Assembly (NCBI GenBank): GCA_938005655.1
Contig: CALLNA010000079.1
Coordinates: forward strand, 1-6,192
DNA from: an uncultured Novosphingobium sp.
GTDB lineage: Bacteria; Pseudomonadota; Alphaproteobacteria; Sphingomonadales; Sphingomonadaceae
DNA length: 6,192 bases
Direction of reading: 5' to 3'
The first letter of the stretch is position 1, and every line of letters starts with the position of its first letter. The position numbers and the translations under genes were made by a program. Under the pieces are notes generated by a model. The model was not told where the DNA came from. It made no database searches and saw only the letters and a list, made by a program, of their open reading frames with translations. Of the stretch, positions 1 to 4,243 are shown piece by piece.

Positions 1-46
1 CTTGCCAAGGTTGGGGTCGAGGGTTCGAATCCCTTCGCCCGCTCCA
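1..46 (+). tRNA. tRNA-Gly (anticodon GCC), 5' part cut off by window edge
   Basis: Only the 3' part of the gene is present. Bases 2-8 (TTGCCAA) form a 7-nt anticodon loop with anticodon GCC at 4-6, which reads glycine codons GGC/GGT. C1 pairs with G9 as the last pair of the anticodon stem, whose 3' strand is GGTTG at 9-13. The variable loop is 14-18. The T arm is GAGGG (19-23), loop TTCGAAT (24-30) and CCCTT (31-35), with one G-T wobble. The 3' acceptor strand CGCCCGC (36-42), discriminator T43 and an encoded CCA (44-46) match the usual bacterial tRNA-Gly end. The D arm and 5' acceptor strand lie left of the window. Confidence 0.95.
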
Positions 47-69
47 GTTTTCCTTCGACATTCGCAAGC

Positions 70-85
70 CTTCAGGCGCCTGAGG
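70..85 (+). terminator. Weak hairpin downstream of tRNA, possible terminator
   Basis: Bases 70-75 (CTTCAG) pair with 80-85 (CTGAGG) around a GCGC loop, with one T-G wobble. The core TCAGGCGCCTGA (72-83) is a perfect 12-bp palindrome. It lies 24 bases after the tRNA CCA end. The following bases contain only a short TCTTT at 92-96, not a real T-tract, so intrinsic termination is uncertain. A chance palindrome in GC-rich DNA is the main alternative. Confidence 0.22.
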
Positions 86-173
86 TGTCGGGTCTTTGCC
101 TGATGATGACCCTGGCCGGTCCGGCGTCGAGGCCGATTGCGTGGCCGTGGGCGGGTTCCACGCCACGATTGCG

Positions 174-190
174 ACAGGACCGTGTCCTGT
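174..190. promoter_or_regulatory. Perfect inverted repeat, candidate operator
   Basis: ACAGGAC (174-180) and GTCCTGT (184-190) are exact reverse complements separated by CGT, a 17-bp dyad sized for a dimeric repressor or activator. It lies 110 bp upstream of the receptor start codon. A TTGCGA at 169-174 could act as a -35 element overlapping the left arm, but no good -10 sits at the right distance. No regulator gene is visible in the window, so the binding protein is unknown. Confidence 0.4.
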
Positions 191-216
191 ATCCGGCACT
201 GTAGCGAAACCGTCAT
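187..216 (+). promoter_or_regulatory. Spaced direct repeats resembling a PhoB (Pho) box
   Basis: Three related 7-mers lie on one face of the helix: CTGTATC (187-193), CTGTAGC (199-205) and CCGTCAT (210-216), with start-to-start spacings of 12 and 11 bp. Compared with the generic Pho-box layout CTGTCAC-N4-CTGTCAT, the last two units match 11 of 14 positions (5/7 and 6/7) with the correct 4-nt spacer. A weak -10-like TGGAAT (224-229) follows 7 bp later. The site precedes an operon whose second gene belongs to a phytase-named family, which makes phosphate control an attractive but unproven reading. Confidence 0.28.
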
Positions 217-250
217 CAACGCGTGGAATAGGCGCGCCCTGACAGTACCG

Positions 251-278
251 GCGCCGCGGACGCAAGTCCTTGCGGCGC
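251..278 (+). promoter_or_regulatory. Strong leader hairpin with GNRA tetraloop
   Basis: GCGCCGC (251-257) pairs perfectly with GCGGCGC (272-278). Inside it GGAC (258-261) pairs with GTCC (266-269) around a GCAA tetraloop (262-265), with TT (270-271) bulged on the 3' side. This gives eleven Watson-Crick pairs, ten of them G-C. It ends 22 bases before the receptor ATG and 11 bases before the G-rich ribosome site. It has no following T-tract, so it is more likely an mRNA 5'-end stabiliser or translational control element than a terminator. Confidence 0.45.
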
Positions 279-289
279 TTGCAATAGTT

Positions 290-294
290 GGGGG
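290..294 (+). promoter_or_regulatory. Ribosome binding site of the TonB-dependent receptor
   Basis: A GGGGG run lies 6 nt before the ATG at 301. A TTG directly in front of that ATG (298-300) would be only 3 nt from the same site, so the ATG is the better start. Confidence 0.5.
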
Positions 295-300
295 TCTTTG

Positions 301-2661
301 ATGTTGCAGAAATCCGTTTTCGCCGTAACGGCGGCCGTTTGCGTCACCTTCGCCGCGCAGGCAAAGGCGGCGGACGCGGACGCTTCCGACGCCGCTGAAG
401 CCAACGGCGGCGAGGGCGCGGAGATCGTGGTCATCGGCAGCGGGGAGACCCGCTCGGTCTCGACCCTGGTGCCGTCGAACCTCGAAGTCCTGCCCCCGGG
501 TACCAGCGTGCAGAAGGCGCTGAACTTCCTGCCGGGCGTGAGCGCGCAGTCGATCGACGCACTGGGCGTCAACGAGCAGTCGCTCTCGCTCCAGGTGCGC
601 GGCTTCAGCACCACCCACCTCGGCTACACGCTCGACGGAATGCCGCTCGGCGACGGCGCCTACAACAACTACAACGGCCTCACCATCAGCCGCGCGCTGA
701 TCTCCGAGAACCTCGGCCGCGCCGACCTCGCGACCGGCATCGCCGGCCTCGGCATCCCCTCGACCAGCAACCTGGGCGGCGCGATGACCTACATCAGCAG
801 TGACCCGCGCCAGGACCTGGGGCTGGCTGTCAGCCAGACCTTCGGCAGCGCGAACAGCCTGCGCACCTTCGTCCGCTTCGACACCGGCGAGCACGGCGGC
901 TTCTCGGCCTATCTCTCGGGGCAATATACCCGGCAGGACCTGTTCGTGAACCAGGGCGCCGGGAATTGGTCCACCGGCAAGCAGTTCAACGGCAAGGCGG
1001 TGTACCGGTTCGACGGCGGCAAGATCACCGCTTTCGTCGACCTGTCGCGCACGAACCAGGCCGACGACGTCTATCTGTCGAAGGCGATGCTCGATCGCCG
1101 CGGCTGGGACTGGGGCGGCATGGCGCCGGATTGGAACGGCTACCTCGCCATCGCCTCCTGCACCCTGGGATCGGACAAGACCGCTTGCCCGAACAGCGGC
1201 GACTATACCTACACCAACGGCCAGATCCTGCGCGACGACGATCTGTATTACCTGGCCGGCGACTTCGACATCACCAAGTCGCTCAAGCTGCACCTCCAAG
1301 TCTATCACCACAACGACAAGGGGGCCGGCAACAACTGGATCGCCGGCGTATCCACCCAGGGCACTCCGACCACGGCCGACGACGTTCCCGTCCAGATCCG
1401 CGATACGCGCTACACCATCGACCGCACCGGTGGGCTGGCCAGCCTGAGCTGGAACGTCGGCTTCAACCAGTTCCAGGCCGGCTTCTGGATCGAGGACAAC
1501 ACCAGCAGTGCCGCGCGCTATATCTGGAGCAACGTCACGGGTCCGTTCGACCTGGGGCAATACCTCCAGGGCCAGCCGAACACCGCGCAATGGGTCCAGG
1601 AGACCCGGTGGAAGACGCGGCAGTTCTACGTGCAGGACACGATCAAGCTGTTCAACGACACGCTGAGCATCGACTTCGGCTTCAAGGGCACCTACGCGCG
1701 GTCCGACGCCACCGCGCTGCCCGGCATCGCCAAGACGCCGGCGCCGACGTCACCGACGGGCAGCCAGTTCGCGACCGGCTCGCTGGTCGCCAAGGACTAC
1801 TTCCTGCCGGAGGTGGGCGTGCACTGGCAGGTTGCGCCCGAGCACGAGCTGTTCGCGAGCTATGCCGAGAACATGGCCATGTACCAGGGCGGCTTCAAGC
1901 TCGGCCCGCAATCGGTGAACCAGTCCACCTGGGATTTGATGAAGTCGACGCTGACGCCGGAGACGTCGAAGAGCTTCGAAGGCGGCTATCGCTATGTCGG
2001 CCGCAGGTTGCAGCTTTCGTTGAGCGGCTATTACGTGAAGTTCGACAACCGCCTGCTACAGTACAAGCCCTGCCCGACCGCCGGCGCGGGATGCGCCAAC
2101 TCGTTCCACAATGCCGGCAGCGTGACGAGCCGGGGCGCGGAGCTCGGCGTGCTGTGGAAGCCGCTGCCCTGGCTGAGCTGGTACAATTCGGCTTCGCTCA
2201 ACAAGACCACCTATGACGACGATCTGAGCTGGGCCGTGGGGAGCACCGCCGTGCTGCTGCCCACCGCCGGGAAGCAGCAGGTGGATACGCCCAAGGTGAT
2301 GCTCGCCTCCATGCTGAGCGTGAAGCGCAACGGCTTCTCCGCCTCGGTGCAGGGCAAATATACCGGGCGCCGCTACTACACCTACACCAACGACCAGAGC
2401 TTCCCCGGCTACTTCACGATGGACCTGGGCCTGGGCTACGACTTCGGCAACATCGGCATCCTGAAGGGGGCGAAGCTGTCGCTGAACGTCACCAACCTGA
2501 CCAACAAGCGCTACGCGGCGAACCTCGACAACAGCGCCTTCGCGCCGAGCGATTCGGGTATCCTCGCCAACGGCGACACCAACACCGTCGCGGGCGATTT
2601 CCAGGTGTTCCATGCCTCGGCGCCGCGGCAGGTGTTCGGCACGATCAGCTTCAACTTCTGA
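301..2661 (+). CDS. TonB-dependent outer-membrane receptor
   Basis: This is a 786-residue outer-membrane beta-barrel transporter that imports a scarce or bulky ligand using energy passed on by TonB-ExbB-ExbD. Residues 1-23 are a Sec signal peptide ending AKA before ADA. After an acidic Ala-rich linker comes EIVVIG (41-46), a TonB-box-like stretch of the sphingomonad type. The plug domain spans about 50-165, with LQVRGF (97-102), LDGMPLGD (111-118) and the closing SNLGGAMTYIS (156-166). The rest is alternating barrel strands, ending in VFGTISFNF with the terminal Phe expected by the BAM machinery. Cys287/Cys296 and Cys591/Cys598 look like disulfides in surface loops. There is no N-terminal STN signalling domain, so it is not a FecA-type transducer. 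It heads an operon with the gene 4 bp downstream. The ligand (siderophore, phosphate ester, aromatic or glycan) cannot be read from the sequence. Confidence 0.95.
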   Translation: MLQKSVFAVTAAVCVTFAAQAKAADADASDAAEANGGEGAEIVVIGSGETRSVSTLVPSNLEVLPPGTSVQKALNFLPGVSAQSIDALGVNEQSLSLQVRGFSTTHLGYTLDGMPLGDGAYNNYNGLTISRALISENLGRADLATGIAGLGIPSTSNLGGAMTYISSDPRQDLGLAVSQTFGSANSLRTFVRFDTGEHGGFSAYLSGQYTRQDLFVNQGAGNWSTGKQFNGKAVYRFDGGKITAFVDLSRTNQADDVYLSKAMLDRRGWDWGGMAPDWNGYLAIASCTLGSDKTACPNSGDYTYTNGQILRDDDLYYLAGDFDITKSLKLHLQVYHHNDKGAGNNWIAGVSTQGTPTTADDVPVQIRDTRYTIDRTGGLASLSWNVGFNQFQAGFWIEDNTSSAARYIWSNVTGPFDLGQYLQGQPNTAQWVQETRWKTRQFYVQDTIKLFNDTLSIDFGFKGTYARSDATALPGIAKTPAPTSPTGSQFATGSLVAKDYFLPEVGVHWQVAPEHELFASYAENMAMYQGGFKLGPQSVNQSTWDLMKSTLTPETSKSFEGGYRYVGRRLQLSLSGYYVKFDNRLLQYKPCPTAGAGCANSFHNAGSVTSRGAELGVLWKPLPWLSWYNSASLNKTTYDDDLSWAVGSTAVLLPTAGKQQVDTPKVMLASMLSVKRNGFSASVQGKYTGRRYYTYTNDQSFPGYFTMDLGLGYDFGNIGILKGAKLSLNVTNLTNKRYAANLDNSAFAPSDSGILANGDTNTVAGDFQVFHASAPRQVFGTISFNF

Positions 2662-2665
2662 CGTC

Positions 2666-4123
2666 ATGCGCGCCGCGCCGATCCTGTTGGGGCTGCTGCT
2701 GGCCTTCCCCGCCGTGGCCGGCGGGGAGGAGCCCGTCACCCGGCCGCACCTGGAGCGGGCCGGCGGCGCGCGCAGCGTCTCGCTGAACGGCGAGACCTTC
2801 GTCAGCCACGGGCTGGTCGGCACCGGGCGGCTGGCCGCGGGGACGGTCGACTTCCTCGGCGATACCCTGGGGTCGTTCTCCTCGTTGCAGGTCGCGCCGG
2901 GAAGCTGGAAGCGCGTCGGCGACCACTACGAGGGTATCCTCTGGACCCTGCCGGACCGGGGGCGCAACGATCCCGCCGCGAACCTGTTCTTCGACTATCG
3001 CGCGCGGCTGGAGCGTTTCCGCATCCGCTTCGCGCCGGGCGACGGGCGGCTCACGCTCGTTCCCGCAGGCGGGCTGGTGCTGCGCGATTTTCGCGGGCAG
3101 CCCTTCACCGGCGCCGATCCGGGGGCGGGCACGGTGGTGGAGCGCGGCATGGCCCTGCCCGCGCCGGCAAGCGGCGTCGGCAGGGGCAAGGTGTCGATCG
3201 ATGCCGAAGCCCTGCAATTCACGCGCGACGGCGGCTTCTACGTCGGCGACGAATATGCCGCCAACGTGTACTATTTCGACCGGCGCGGGCGTCTGCGCGG
3301 CGTGATCCGTCCGCCCGCGGCGATCGCGCCGCAGCGCGGCGGGCGGCCCGCTTTCGGTTCGTTGCAGGCGCCGGACACCGGCCGGCGCAACAACCAGGGG
3401 CCGGAAGGCGTGTCGCTGTCGCCCGATGGCCGCACCCTGTTCGTGGCCTTGCAGAGCGCGCTGGTGCAGGACAGCGCCGCGGGCAATGCTGCGGGCCGCA
3501 CGGCCATCCGCGTGCTGGTCTATGACGTGAGCCGCACGCCGACGCCGGACCGGCCTGTCGCGCATCACGTGGTGCAACTGCCGGCCTATACCCAGGCGGG
3601 CGATGGCGGCGCGCCCGACCGCACCGCCGCGCAGAGCGAGATCCGCGCCCTCGATGGCCACAGGTTCCTGATGCTCGCGCGCGACAGTGCGGGGCTGGGC
3701 GCCGCGGGCTCCGCGCCCATCGTCTACAAGAGCATCCTGCTGGTCGATCTTGCGGGCGCGACCAATCTTGCCGGGACCGAGTACGAGACCGGCGCCAAGT
3801 CGCTGCTGCGGGACCCTGCCGCCCTGGCGCTGAAACCGGGCATCGTCCCGGCCGCGTGGGTGGAGCTGGTGAACATGCTCGATCCCGCGCAACTCGCGCG
3901 CTACGGCCTCTCTATCGCGGCGCTGTCCGAGAAATGGGAGGCGCTGGATCTCGTGCCGGTGCTGGAGCCGGATCATCCGGCCGACTATTTCCTGCTCGTC
4001 GGCAACGACAACGATTTCATCGCACGGCGCTGCCGGATGTCCGGCCGGTCCTGCGATTCGGCCTTCGACAACGACAGCCGGGTCCTCGTCTATCGCCTGA
4101 GCCTGCCCGCGCCCCTGCGCTAG
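2666..4123 (+). CDS. Secreted phytase-like esterase-family protein (PF13449 type)
   Basis: This 485-residue exported protein resembles the 'esterase-like activity of phytase' family, beta-propeller-like proteins whose true substrates are mostly unknown. Residues 1-18 form a short signal peptide ending AVA. Family-like motifs follow in order: DRGRND (97-102), IDAEALQF (178-185), VGDEYAANVYYFD (193-205), NNQGPEGVSLSPDGRTLF (242-259), KWEALDL (423-429) and GNDNDF (446-451). The acidic residues are plausible metal or phosphate-site ligands. Cys456 and Cys463 could form a disulfide. The ATG at 2666 is chosen because it gives a clean signal peptide; an in-frame upstream ATG at 2612 lies inside the receptor gene and would add an Arg-rich, non-signal extension. 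The start is 4 bp after the receptor stop with no visible Shine-Dalgarno, which implies translational coupling. Phytase activity is a family name, not shown here. Confidence 0.85.
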   Translation: MRAAPILLGLLLAFPAVAGGEEPVTRPHLERAGGARSVSLNGETFVSHGLVGTGRLAAGTVDFLGDTLGSFSSLQVAPGSWKRVGDHYEGILWTLPDRGRNDPAANLFFDYRARLERFRIRFAPGDGRLTLVPAGGLVLRDFRGQPFTGADPGAGTVVERGMALPAPASGVGRGKVSIDAEALQFTRDGGFYVGDEYAANVYYFDRRGRLRGVIRPPAAIAPQRGGRPAFGSLQAPDTGRRNNQGPEGVSLSPDGRTLFVALQSALVQDSAAGNAAGRTAIRVLVYDVSRTPTPDRPVAHHVVQLPAYTQAGDGGAPDRTAAQSEIRALDGHRFLMLARDSAGLGAAGSAPIVYKSILLVDLAGATNLAGTEYETGAKSLLRDPAALALKPGIVPAAWVELVNMLDPAQLARYGLSIAALSEKWEALDLVPVLEPDHPADYFLLVGNDNDFIARRCRMSGRSCDSAFDNDSRVLVYRLSLPAPLR

Positions 4124-4132
4124 GTATGGGTC

Positions 4133-4162
4133 GGACACTTTGACACATAGTGACGCTTTACA
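4133..4162 (+). promoter_or_regulatory. Repeat-rich segment with TTGACA, possible promoter or activator site
   Basis: GGACAC (4133-4138), TGACAC (4141-4146) and TGACGC (4151-4156) are related short direct repeats at 8 and 10 bp spacing. An exact -35 consensus TTGACA lies at 4140-4145. No -10 hexamer stands 16-18 bp downstream; TTTACA (4157-4162) is too close. CACT (4136-4139) and AGTG (4149-4152) also form a small dyad. This is the most A/T-rich part of the gap before the hydrolase gene, so a promoter for that gene is plausible but not defined. Confidence 0.28.
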
Positions 4163-4188
4163 ACCTGCGCGCCGCGGGTAGTTTGCAT

Positions 4189-4203
4189 TCGGAACGATTC
4201 CGA
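4189..4203. promoter_or_regulatory. Perfect 15-bp palindrome, candidate operator
   Basis: TCGGAA (4189-4194) and TTCCGA (4198-4203) are exact reverse complements around CGA. The dyad is centred about 48 bp upstream of the hydrolase ATG, a typical position for a repressor site in a leader or over a promoter. The GGAAC/GATTCC character is loosely like sites bound by IclR-type regulators, but that resemblance is weak. It differs from the dyad upstream of the receptor gene, so the two promoters would have different regulators. Confidence 0.4.
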
Positions 4204-4230
4204 CGGCGACCAACCGCCGCGGCGTGAACA

Positions 4231-4238
4231 GGGGAGAG
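4231..4238 (+). promoter_or_regulatory. Strong ribosome binding site of the alpha/beta-hydrolase
   Basis: GGGGAGAG stands 5 nt before the ATG at 4244. It is the best Shine-Dalgarno in the window and fixes the start of a protein that has an unusually long stretch before its signal peptide core. Confidence 0.8.
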
Positions 4239-4243
4239 CAGCC

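Noticed and set aside
231..238. GGCGCGCC palindrome in the receptor leader
   Set aside because: An 8-bp all-GC palindrome is expected by chance in DNA of this composition and has no supporting context.
966..2216. A 416-codon plus-strand open frame inside the receptor gene
   Set aside because: It is the +1/+2 frame shadow of a clear TonB-dependent receptor; the translation is Arg/Pro/Gln-rich with no domain and no ribosome site.
2612..2665. An upstream in-frame ATG that would extend the phytase-like protein by 18 residues
   Set aside because: It lies inside the receptor gene, adds an Arg-rich segment before a perfect signal peptide and has no ribosome site.
2056..2823. A 255-codon minus-strand open frame across the receptor and phytase-like gene junction
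   Set aside because: It lies antisense to two well-supported genes, has no ribosome site and gives a typical GC-rich shadow composition.
4204..4224. Small GC hairpin (CGGCG/CGCCG) and the palindrome CGCCGCGGCG before the hydrolase ribosome site
   Set aside because: The stem is only 5 bp with a 6-nt loop, or a self-palindrome of pure G/C. Both are common by chance here.
4124..4243. Terminator after the phytase-like gene
   Set aside because: No GC stem followed by a T-tract is present after the stop codon; the only dyad is the short TCGGAA/TTCCGA palindrome without T residues after it.
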